From assembly GCA_026129465.1 (NCBI GenBank), contig JAHCIA010000001.1, positions 1 to 64,000 on the forward strand: a stretch of 64,000 nt of DNA, written 5' to 3'. This stretch comes from Flavobacteriales bacterium. GTDB lineage: Bacteria > Bacteroidota > Bacteroidia > Flavobacteriales_F > PHOS-HE28. The notes below the pieces were generated by a model. That model saw only the letters and a program-made list of their open reading frames with translations. It was not told the DNA's origin and made no database searches. The translations under genes were made by a program, and so were the position numbers. Shown here in pieces: positions 34,264 through 42,152 of the stretch; positions within the stretch are counted from its first letter, which is position 1, and every line of letters starts with the position of its first letter.

Positions 34264-35123
34264 AGCTCGCCGTCTCCTCCTTCGCCTGGCCGCCGCGTGA
34301 AAGCACGCGCGTCGCCGCATGGCTCGGCGCCGTACCGGAAGTGGGCGGTGTGGAACTGGTGCTGCCCATGGCCTTCGCGGATCCGGGAGGGGCCACGGCC
34401 GAGGAGATCAAGGCGGTGCGCGCGCTGTACGCCGATCAAGGTCTGGCCATCCCGTCGGTGCAATCCCTCGCTTTCGGCCGGCCGGAATTGCAGTTGCTGG
34501 GGAATGCGGATACGCGTAGGGCCTTCCACGAACACCTTTTGCGCATGGCCGAACTGGCATCCGCCCTCGGTGCGCGCACCATGGTCTTCGGATCGCCGGC
34601 CAACCGCAGGCGGGGCGCCATGCCCATGGACGAGGCGATGTCCTGGGCGGTGGACTTCTTCCGTCAACTGGGTGAAGCCCTTGAAGACACCGGCATCATC
34701 CTTACCGTGGAGCCCAATCCGCCGATCTACGCGGACTGCGACATGATCACGCGGCTGGAAGAGGCCACCGCGCTCGTGCGGCGCGTGGACCACCCCATGG
34801 TGAAGGTGCAGTTGGACACCGGGGCGATCGCCCATGCACAAGGGGAGGGGCGTGGTCCGGAGCTTGCCGCCATCGCCGACGCGATTATGGACGCGGCCCA
34901 CCTGCACGTGAGTGTGCCGGGCCTCTTGCCATTGCGTTCGCAGGACGATATGCAAGCCGCCATCGCGGACAAGTTGTTGAAGGCAGGACTTCAAGACCGG
35001 CCATCCATCCCTTGGGCGACCATTGAGATGAAGCACGCTGGCGAGGAAGCCGATCCGCGGCCGGCCCTGCGTGAAGCCATGGATGCCGTGTGCGCGTGGT
35101 ATCCGATCGCACCTGGAGCATGA
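34260..35123 (+). CDS. Sugar-phosphate isomerase/epimerase-like TIM-barrel protein
   Basis: A 287-residue xylose-isomerase-like TIM barrel with a GTG start fused to the preceding stop. MKLAVSSFAWPPRESTRVAAWL begins strand 1; ARTMVFGSPANRRRG, ILTVEPNPPIYADC (likely metal Glu), VKVQLDTGAIAHAQ (metal Asp) and HLHVSVPGLLPL give the usual series of metal ligands. Probably epimerises or isomerises a sugar or keto acid. Translationally coupled to both neighbours, so it should act on the same metabolite. Confidence 0.8.
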   Translation: MKLAVSSFAWPPRESTRVAAWLGAVPEVGGVELVLPMAFADPGGATAEEIKAVRALYADQGLAIPSVQSLAFGRPELQLLGNADTRRAFHEHLLRMAELASALGARTMVFGSPANRRRGAMPMDEAMSWAVDFFRQLGEALEDTGIILTVEPNPPIYADCDMITRLEEATALVRRVDHPMVKVQLDTGAIAHAQGEGRGPELAAIADAIMDAAHLHVSVPGLLPLRSQDDMQAAIADKLLKAGLQDRPSIPWATIEMKHAGEEADPRPALREAMDAVCAWYPIAPGA

Positions 35124-36256
35124 GCACGATGGAACAAAGCGATGTGCTGGTGATCGGAGGTGGCATGTTCGGCACCTGGCTGGCCTGCGATGCCGCTGCG
35201 CGCGGCCTGCGCGTAACGCTCTGCGAAGCGCGTGAGGCGTTGCACCAGGAAGCCTCGCTCGTGAACCAGGCACGCATCCACAACGGCTACCATTACCCGC
35301 GCTCCATCCTCACCGGCCTCCGATCGCGGGAGAATTTCGAGCGCTTCGCCGAGGAGTTCCCCGGAGCGGTCTTCCGCGATTTCACCCACCTCTACGCCAT
35401 CGCGCGGCACGGGTCGCAGGTCACCGCGCAGCAATTCGCGCTCTTCTGCGAGCGCATCGGCGCCGAATGTGCCGATGCGGACGAGCATCAAGCCGCATGC
35501 TTCGATCCGGAACGCGTGGAGGCCGTGTTCCGCGTGAAGGAGTACGCCTTCGATGCCGAGGCCCTGCGTGCGACCATGGCGGCTCGTTTGGTGGGCCGCG
35601 GTGTGGATGTCCGCTTGCGCACCCGCGTGGAGCGCGTGTCGCCCGCTGGTGCGGATGGTATCGAGGCGCGGCTCTCAGGCGGTGCCACTATCCGCGCGGC
35701 GCTGGTGCTGAACTGCACCTACGCGGGCCTCAATACGGTGTGCGCAAGCTCCGGCCTGCCCAAGCTGCCCCTGCGGCAGGAACTGGTGGAGATCGCCTTG
35801 ATGCGGATGCCGGATACGCTGGGCGACATCGGCTGGACGATCATGGACGGACCCTATTGCTCCAGCCTGCCCTTCCCGGCACGGCAGGCGCGCTCGCTCT
35901 ATCATGTCCGCTACTCCGTGCGCGGCGCTTGGGACGAAGGCGATGGACTTGCACCGCCACCGGATGACGGATCGCTGCGAGCCGCTCAGGTGAGCCAGGT
36001 GCGCCACATGATCGCCGATGGTGCGCTTTTCGTGCCCGCGTTGCGGCAGGCGGAGCATCTCGGATCACTGTGGACCGTGCGCACCAAACTGCCCGGCAGC
36101 GCACGCACGGACAGCCGCCCCATTCTCTTTCGTGCCGTGGCTGGATCGCCCGGCCTGTACCACGTGATGGGTGGCAAGGTCGACAACGTGTACGACCTCG
36201 CGCCCTACATGGAGGCGGCCATCGAGGCGGCCTTCACGGGGCACCGCGCCGGGTAG
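35120..36256 (+). CDS. FAD-dependent oxidoreductase (DAO family)
   Basis: A 378-residue flavoprotein. DVLVIGGGMFGTWLACDAAARGLRVTLCEA is the FAD-binding GxGxxG with its terminal acidic residue; NQARIHNGYHYPRS is characteristic of this glycan-locus subgroup; the C-terminal VAGSPGLYHVMGGKVDNVYDLAPY contains the second FAD contact. The ATG at 35120 overlaps the previous stop as ATGA; a second ATG is at 35129. It probably oxidises the product of the two upstream enzymes. Confidence 0.82.
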   Translation: MSTMEQSDVLVIGGGMFGTWLACDAAARGLRVTLCEAREALHQEASLVNQARIHNGYHYPRSILTGLRSRENFERFAEEFPGAVFRDFTHLYAIARHGSQVTAQQFALFCERIGAECADADEHQAACFDPERVEAVFRVKEYAFDAEALRATMAARLVGRGVDVRLRTRVERVSPAGADGIEARLSGGATIRAALVLNCTYAGLNTVCASSGLPKLPLRQELVEIALMRMPDTLGDIGWTIMDGPYCSSLPFPARQARSLYHVRYSVRGAWDEGDGLAPPPDDGSLRAAQVSQVRHMIADGALFVPALRQAEHLGSLWTVRTKLPGSARTDSRPILFRAVAGSPGLYHVMGGKVDNVYDLAPYMEAAIEAAFTGHRAG

Positions 36257-36280
36257 CCGATCGAACGTGACCTTTGCGCC

Positions 36281-37060
36281 ATGGATCCCCGTGCCGAAGC
36301 CTTCCTCCGCCTGCTGAAGATCATGGATGAACTGCGCGCCCAATGTCCTTGGGACCGCAAGCAGACCATGGAAACGCTGCGCCCGCTGACCATCGAGGAG
36401 ACCTACGAACTGGGCGATGCCATCCTGCGCAACGATGTGGACGAGGTGAAGAAGGAGCTTGGCGACCTGCTCCTGCACATGGTCTTCTACGCCAAGATCG
36501 GCGAGGAACAAGGCGCCTTCAACATCACCGATGTGCTGCACGGCATCTGCGAGAAGCTCATCCGCCGCCACCCGCACATCTACGGCGACACCCAGGTGAA
36601 GGACGAGGAGGAGGTGAAGGCCAACTGGGAGAAGATCAAGCTCGCGGAGAAGGGCGGTGAGGGATCCGGTGACCGCAGCGTGCTGGATGGCGTACCGCGT
36701 GGGTTGCCCAGCATGGTGAAGGCCATCCGCATCCAGGACAAGGCGCGGGGCGTGGGCTTCGATTGGGACCACCGCGACCAGGTGTGGGACAAGATCCACG
36801 AAGAACTGGCCGAGTTGAAACGCGAGGTGGACACCGGAAGCGAGCGCCAGGCGGCCGAGGTCGGCGATGTGCTCTTCAGCATCGTCAACTACGCGCGCTT
36901 TCTGGGGATCGATCCCGATGAGGCGCTGGAACGCACCAACCGCAAATTCATCCAGCGGTTCCAGTACCTGGAGCGCGAGGCGGCGAAGGACGGGCACAAG
37001 CTGGGCGAGATGAGCCTGGCCGAGATGGACATCTACTGGGAGCGCGCCAAGGACGCTTGA
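36281..37060 (+). CDS. mazG: Nucleoside triphosphate pyrophosphohydrolase MazG
   Basis: A 259-residue all-alpha NTP pyrophosphatase with two tandem MazG domains, each with the metal-binding ExxE...ExxD pattern: EETYELGDAI ... KKELGDLLLHMVFYAKIGEE in the first and HEELAELKREV ... QAAEVGDVLFSIVNYAR in the second. It hydrolyses non-canonical or excess NTPs to NMP and PPi. Length matches the E. coli-type enzyme. GACCTTTG at 36269-36276, four bases before the ATG, is a degenerate -7 box and implies a very short leader. Confidence 0.93.
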   Translation: MDPRAEAFLRLLKIMDELRAQCPWDRKQTMETLRPLTIEETYELGDAILRNDVDEVKKELGDLLLHMVFYAKIGEEQGAFNITDVLHGICEKLIRRHPHIYGDTQVKDEEEVKANWEKIKLAEKGGEGSGDRSVLDGVPRGLPSMVKAIRIQDKARGVGFDWDHRDQVWDKIHEELAELKREVDTGSERQAAEVGDVLFSIVNYARFLGIDPDEALERTNRKFIQRFQYLEREAAKDGHKLGEMSLAEMDIYWERAKDA

Positions 37061-37080
37061 TCCGGCGGTACCTTCGATCC

Positions 37081-37269
37081 ATGCGCCGCGCGGCCCGCTC
37101 CATCCTCTTCAGCCTGCTCATCGGCTTCCACAACGCCTGGGAGCAGGACGATAGGGGCTTGGAGGAACTCGCCATCCGTTTCCAGACGTCATACCGCGAG
37201 CCCATGAGCAACCCCCTGGCCAGCCCGCACAGCTGCTTCTTCTGGGGCGAAAGCAGCCTGTTGAATTGA
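37081..37269 (+). CDS. Small hypothetical protein
   Basis: A 62-residue frame, MRRAARSILFSLLIGFHNAWEQDD..., with a short hydrophobic N-terminal stretch and a Ser/Phe-rich tail. No family recognised. It is called because it fills the gap after mazG and is preceded at 37069-37076 by TACCTTCG, one base off the -7 consensus and four bases from the ATG, as for other genes here. Without that box it would be doubtful. Confidence 0.4.
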   Translation: MRRAARSILFSLLIGFHNAWEQDDRGLEELAIRFQTSYREPMSNPLASPHSCFFWGESSLLN

Positions 37270-37364
37270 GCGCGATCCCGGAAGGCTTGTTGATATCCCG
37301 GTCACACGCAGGCAACGCGCACATGGGGCCTGAGGTCCACCTTTGTGACATTCCCCGTATTGGC

Positions 37365-39890
37365 ATGGAACGAAGCCCGATCCGAAAGACCCGTACCGCG
37401 TTCCTCGCGGCCCTGCTGATCGCCGGCTCCGCGCTGCACGCGCAGATCCCCGGCAAGTGTTTCGAGATCGAGAGCATCCTGGTGGACGCCTGCAACCCGG
37501 CCCTGCTCTGCCCCGGCAGTTCGGAGGGCCAGAATGAGATGGTCCGCTTCCGCACCGGGCCCGCGCCGATCGCCCTCGACGACATCATTGTCAACTGGCC
37601 GAACAACCTGTGGCGCGGTTTCGAGCAGAGCGCCACCACCGCCGATCTGACCACCCAGCTCAACGCCACCATCGAGGACTGTGGCTGGCTCATTGAGCCG
37701 CCCAACGGCATCATTCCGCCGGGCAAACCCGTGATCCTCATCACCAGCACCAACATGTGTCTGGCGGCGAATTCCTTCACCGCCTTGGTGGACACCGTCT
37801 ACATCACCTTCCAGGCGCCCGGCAACACGGCGGGCCACTTCGCCAACCACAACAACGGCACCACCGTTTCGCCCGACCCGGTGGGCGCGCCCGACTTCCG
37901 CACGCTGATCATGACCTATGTGCCCACGGCCTGTGCGGACACGGTGACCTACGACCGCTCACTGCTGGTGAACATCTACGGCACCTACGGTGGATTCGCG
38001 CCGGAGAACGACGGCGCCACGGTGGAGTTCAGCTGGCCGGGACCGCCGGTGGCCACCTACATCAACCTCGGCTGCCAGGCGCCCTTCGTGCCGCTTACGG
38101 CGGAGGCGACGGCCGAGGGATCCATTTGCCAGGGCGGTACCGTTCAACTCACCGGCACGGTGAGCGGCCCCTTCAATTCGGTGCAATGGACTGGCGGCAC
38201 CGGCACCTTCGGCGATCCCAACGCGGCGGTGACCACGTACACCACGGGGGCGGGCGATGTGGGGGAGATCGTGCTCCAGTTCTGCGCCTTCGGCACCTGC
38301 GGTTCGGTGTGCGCCGAGGTGACGATCCAGCTCGGGCTGTTGCCGCAAGTGAGCATCAGCGCTGATGGACCCACGGCGCTTTGCCCAGGCGATCAGGTGA
38401 CACTGACGGCAAGTGGCGCCGACACCTACGAGTGGTCGCCGGGCGGGCCGGGCGCCTCGATCAGCGTGAACAGTCCGGGGGTGTACGTCGTCACCGGCAC
38501 CAATGCCTGCGGCTCATCGCAAGCGAGCATCTCCATCACGGCGGCCCAGGGACCACAAGTGACCATCACCGCGGATGGCCCCACGGCGATCTGCCCTGGC
38601 GAGACGGTGACGCTCAACGCCAGCGGCGCCGACGTCTACGTGTGGACGCCCGCGGGCTTCGGCCCCTCCATCGTGGTGGACACGCCCGGCACCTACACCG
38701 TCACCGGCACCAACAGCTGCGGCCAGGGCATGGCGAGCATCGAGATCACGGAAGCGCCCGGTCCCACGGTGACGATCACCAGCAGCGGCACCACGCTATG
38801 CCCGGGTGGGACGATCACCCTCACGGCCAGTGGCGCCGACAGCTACCAGTGGGAACCCGGTGGTGCGGGTGAGCAGATCGTTGTGGACACCCCGGGCACT
38901 TACACGGTGACCGGCAGCAATGCCTGTGGTGAAAGCACCGCGAGCATCACCATCACCGCCGGAGAGACTCCTGACATCACCATCAGCGGAGATCTCACGC
39001 CCTGCCAGGGCACCACCACCACGCTCACGGCCAGTGGCGCGGACAGCTACCAGTGGAGCACCGGCGCGGGCACACCTTCGATCACGGTGCAAAGCGCAGG
39101 CACCTACACGGTCACCGGCACCACCGCCTGTGGATCCGCACAGGCCAGCGTTTCGGTCACCTTCATCGCACCGCCGGATGTGTCGATCACCGGCGAGGCC
39201 TACCTCTGTCCCAGCACCGTGCTCACCGCTGTTTCCAATGGCCCCGTGTTGTGGAGCACCGGTGCCACCACCGCTTCCATCACCGTGACACAGCCGGGCA
39301 ACTACAGCGTCACGGCCACCAACGCCTGTGGTTCGGCCCAGGCATCCATCGATGTGGTGGACGATCCCATCACTGCCGCGTTCCAGGCGCTGCCTGAGGA
39401 AGGCGTCGCGCCGCTGCTGGTGCAGTTCACCAATTTCTCGCTGCCGCCCACCGCCGGCTTCACTTGGGACTTCGGCGACGGCAATGGCTCCAACGCGTAT
39501 TCACCGTCACATCTGTACACGACGCCCGGCGAGTACACCGTGACGCTCACCGCCACGCTGGGCACATGCACCGCGTCGGCATCGGTCGTCATCACCGTGC
39601 TGGAGGACGAGGAGAGCGACATCTCCGTGCCCAACGTCTTCACCCCGAATGGCGATGGCGTGAATGACCAACTCATGGTCCAAGCGAAGGGCATCGAGCG
39701 CCTGGAGCTGAACGTGTACAACCGCTGGGGCCAGCTGGTGGCCCGCCTGGAGCGCGTGATGCAAGCCTGGGACGGCCGCACCTTCGCCGGCGAGCCCGTG
39801 TCGCCCGGAACCTACTTCTACACGCTCACGGCCAAGGGCAAGGACGGTCGCGACTTCGACCTCTCGGGCACGATCACCGTGCTGCGCTGA
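37365..39890 (+). CDS. Giant secreted Ig-like/PKD protein with T9SS type B tail (1)
   Basis: An 841-residue exported protein. Signal peptide (FLAALLIAGSALHAQ), an N-terminal domain with paired cysteines (residues about 28-250; CFEIESILVDACNPALLC, possibly lamin-tail-like), then six or so Ig-like repeats of about 75 residues each with the pattern CPGxxVTLTASGADxYxWxPG...PGTYTVTGTNACG, a PKD domain (FTWDFGDGNGSNAYSPSHLYTTPGEYTVTL), and the CHU_C domain VPNVFTPNGDGVNDQ...YNRWGQLV...GTYFYTL. CHU_C directs T9SS export. CACCTTTG at 37338-37345 may be the -7 box. First of three tandem relatives; an adhesin or matrix role is inferred. Confidence 0.88.
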   Translation: MERSPIRKTRTAFLAALLIAGSALHAQIPGKCFEIESILVDACNPALLCPGSSEGQNEMVRFRTGPAPIALDDIIVNWPNNLWRGFEQSATTADLTTQLNATIEDCGWLIEPPNGIIPPGKPVILITSTNMCLAANSFTALVDTVYITFQAPGNTAGHFANHNNGTTVSPDPVGAPDFRTLIMTYVPTACADTVTYDRSLLVNIYGTYGGFAPENDGATVEFSWPGPPVATYINLGCQAPFVPLTAEATAEGSICQGGTVQLTGTVSGPFNSVQWTGGTGTFGDPNAAVTTYTTGAGDVGEIVLQFCAFGTCGSVCAEVTIQLGLLPQVSISADGPTALCPGDQVTLTASGADTYEWSPGGPGASISVNSPGVYVVTGTNACGSSQASISITAAQGPQVTITADGPTAICPGETVTLNASGADVYVWTPAGFGPSIVVDTPGTYTVTGTNSCGQGMASIEITEAPGPTVTITSSGTTLCPGGTITLTASGADSYQWEPGGAGEQIVVDTPGTYTVTGSNACGESTASITITAGETPDITISGDLTPCQGTTTTLTASGADSYQWSTGAGTPSITVQSAGTYTVTGTTACGSAQASVSVTFIAPPDVSITGEAYLCPSTVLTAVSNGPVLWSTGATTASITVTQPGNYSVTATNACGSAQASIDVVDDPITAAFQALPEEGVAPLLVQFTNFSLPPTAGFTWDFGDGNGSNAYSPSHLYTTPGEYTVTLTATLGTCTASASVVITVLEDEESDISVPNVFTPNGDGVNDQLMVQAKGIERLELNVYNRWGQLVARLERVMQAWDGRTFAGEPVSPGTYFYTLTAKGKDGRDFDLSGTITVLR

Positions 39891-39935
39891 GCTTTCCGCC
39901 ATCCGGTTACATTTACCATACGTGGCCGAGCCCGT

Positions 39936-42086
39936 ATGGTGATGGAGCCCAAGCACATTCTGCCCTGCCTGTTCATGCTGTCATCATCGATGATGGCGCA
40001 GAACCTGGTCATCAATCCGAGCTTCGAGACCATCTCTTCCTGCCCGATCGGACCCAGTGAGTTGGACAAGGCCGTGCCCTGGCGCAACCCATACACGAAC
40101 GTGGTGGGTGACACCTGCTCCACCTCCGACCTCTTCAACGCCTGCAGCCCCTTGGGGGCCTTCGGTGTGGGCGTGCCGGCGAACATCCTGGGCAACGAGC
40201 CAGCGCACACCGGTGTGGGCTATGCGGGGATCATCGTGTACGAAGGGTTCGCGCTCTTCGGCTGCCTGAATTTCTTCGGATCGGGATGGCGCGAATACCT
40301 GGAAGGCACGCTGACACAACCGTTGGTGGCCGGCCAGACCTATTGCGTGTCGTTCCACATCAGCCTGGCGGACAACGTGAAGTTCGCCTCGGATGACATT
40401 GGCGTGTACTTCTCCAACACCCTGGTGGACATCAACTGCACCACGGTGGGTTCCGCCTCGCACCTGCCCTTCACGCCACAGTTGCCCTACAATGGTCCGA
40501 ACATCACCATCACCAACGGGTGGCAGCAACTGTCGTGGGACTACGTGGCCAACGGCGGTGAGCAGTACATCATCATCGGCAACTTCAAGAACGACGCGAA
40601 CACCAGCTACGAGTGTGTGAACGCCAACGCGCTGCTGCCCTACGCCTACTACTATATCGATGACGTGAGCGTGACGGCCGGTAGTTGTTCACAAGCACCC
40701 TGCGATCTGGCACTGGCAATGGTGGAGCAGAACGATGTGGGCTGCTTTGGTGGTGCGGATGGAAGCGCCACGGTGGCGGCCACAGGCGGCACAGTGCCAT
40801 TCACCTACACCTGGATGCCCGGGGGACTTGCCGGCGCGGTCCAGATCGGACTTGCGGCGGGCAGCTACACCGTTACCGTGACGGATGCGGAGGACTGCAC
40901 GGCATCGCTGGTGGTGGACATTGGTGAGCCGGATCCCTTGGTCATCGCCACCAGCACGGTACCGGCCACCTGCGGCCAGGCCGACGGCAGCGCGACCGCC
41001 AGCGTGAGTGGTGGGTCGCCGGGGTTCACATACAGCTGGAGTCCGGCGGGAGGCAATAGCGCCGCGGCTTCGGGACTTGCTGCAGGCATCTACACGGTGA
41101 CCGTGACCGATGCCAATGGCTGCATCGCCAGCGCCCAGGTGAACGTGACGCAAGGCCTGCCCACGGTGACGATCACCGGTCCGGATGCGCTTTGCGAAGG
41201 CGGATCCATCACACTCACGGCGAATGGAGCGGACAGCTACCAATGGGGCCATGGACCCACGGGTGCCACCGTTCAAGTGGACATGCCCGGCACTTACATC
41301 GTGGTGGGCACCAATGCCTGCGGCCAAGGCATGGACAGCGTGGTGGTGACACTGCTGCCGGGTCCTGTCGCCGGCATCATTGGACCGGATACGGTCTGCA
41401 CAGGCGCTTCCATCGTCCTTACGGCCGCGGGTGGTGTCAGCTACCTGTGGTCCACCGGTGAGACCACGCAGAGCATCATCGTCGCGGCCGGTGGCGTGTA
41501 CACGGTGACCGTTACCGATTGCGGCACGGACCAGGCGTCGCACGTGGTCACGGAGATCACCGTATCGGCCGCGTTCACGGCCGATCCATCGACCGGGTAC
41601 GCCCCGCTGGTCGTGGACTTCATCAACAACTCCACACCACCGGGCGGTGCCTGGACCTGGGACTTCGGCGATGGCGCTTCGAGCACGTCCTTCGATCCTT
41701 CGCACACCTACGGAGAACCCGGCGTCTATCCCGTGGCGCTGATCGTGAGCTTCGCCGGATGCAGCGCCACTGCCACCGGTACGGTGATCGTGCTGGCGCC
41801 GCTCGAGGACAGCGACCTGTGGGTGCCCAACGTCTTCAGCCCGAATGGTGACGGCGTGAATGACGTGTGGGGGCCGGTATCACGCGGCATCGCCACCTTG
41901 GAAGTGACGATCTACAACCGCTGGGGCCAGGTGCTGCGCGTGCTCACCGATCCGGCGCAGGTGTGGGATGCCCGGACCAGCTCCGGCGAGCGCGTATCGG
42001 ACGGCACCTACTTCTATGTGCTATCCGCCACGGGCCACGACGGCCGGGTGTGGGAACTACAGGGGGCCTTTACGCTGTTGCGCTGA
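39936..42086 (+). CDS. Giant secreted Ig-like/PKD protein with T9SS type B tail (2)
   Basis: A 716-residue relative of the previous gene product. Signal peptide (HILPCLFMLSSSMMAQ), an N-terminal jelly-roll-like domain typical of Bacteroidota (NLVINPSFETISSCP ... YYIDDVSVTAG, residues about 23-245), SprB-like repeats (VGCFGGADGSATVAATGGTVPFTYTW), Ig-like repeats, a PKD domain (WTWDFGDGASSTSFDPSHTYGEPGVYPV) and a CHU_C tail (VPNVFSPNGDGVNDV). The second in-frame ATG at 39942 is an equally good start. Probably co-expressed with its neighbours. Confidence 0.88.
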   Translation: MVMEPKHILPCLFMLSSSMMAQNLVINPSFETISSCPIGPSELDKAVPWRNPYTNVVGDTCSTSDLFNACSPLGAFGVGVPANILGNEPAHTGVGYAGIIVYEGFALFGCLNFFGSGWREYLEGTLTQPLVAGQTYCVSFHISLADNVKFASDDIGVYFSNTLVDINCTTVGSASHLPFTPQLPYNGPNITITNGWQQLSWDYVANGGEQYIIIGNFKNDANTSYECVNANALLPYAYYYIDDVSVTAGSCSQAPCDLALAMVEQNDVGCFGGADGSATVAATGGTVPFTYTWMPGGLAGAVQIGLAAGSYTVTVTDAEDCTASLVVDIGEPDPLVIATSTVPATCGQADGSATASVSGGSPGFTYSWSPAGGNSAAASGLAAGIYTVTVTDANGCIASAQVNVTQGLPTVTITGPDALCEGGSITLTANGADSYQWGHGPTGATVQVDMPGTYIVVGTNACGQGMDSVVVTLLPGPVAGIIGPDTVCTGASIVLTAAGGVSYLWSTGETTQSIIVAAGGVYTVTVTDCGTDQASHVVTEITVSAAFTADPSTGYAPLVVDFINNSTPPGGAWTWDFGDGASSTSFDPSHTYGEPGVYPVALIVSFAGCSATATGTVIVLAPLEDSDLWVPNVFSPNGDGVNDVWGPVSRGIATLEVTIYNRWGQVLRVLTDPAQVWDARTSSGERVSDGTYFYVLSATGHDGRVWELQGAFTLLR

Positions 42087-42152
42087 GCAAGCCAAGACCA
42101 GTGGATGCCAAGGCGCGCATGCCAAGCGGCGAATGGGGACCTTTGTCCGCTC

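Noticed and set aside
38100..39400. Tandem DNA similarity considered as a satellite or mobile element
   Set aside because: It corresponds to Ig-like protein repeats inside a single open gene with signal peptide and CHU_C tail.
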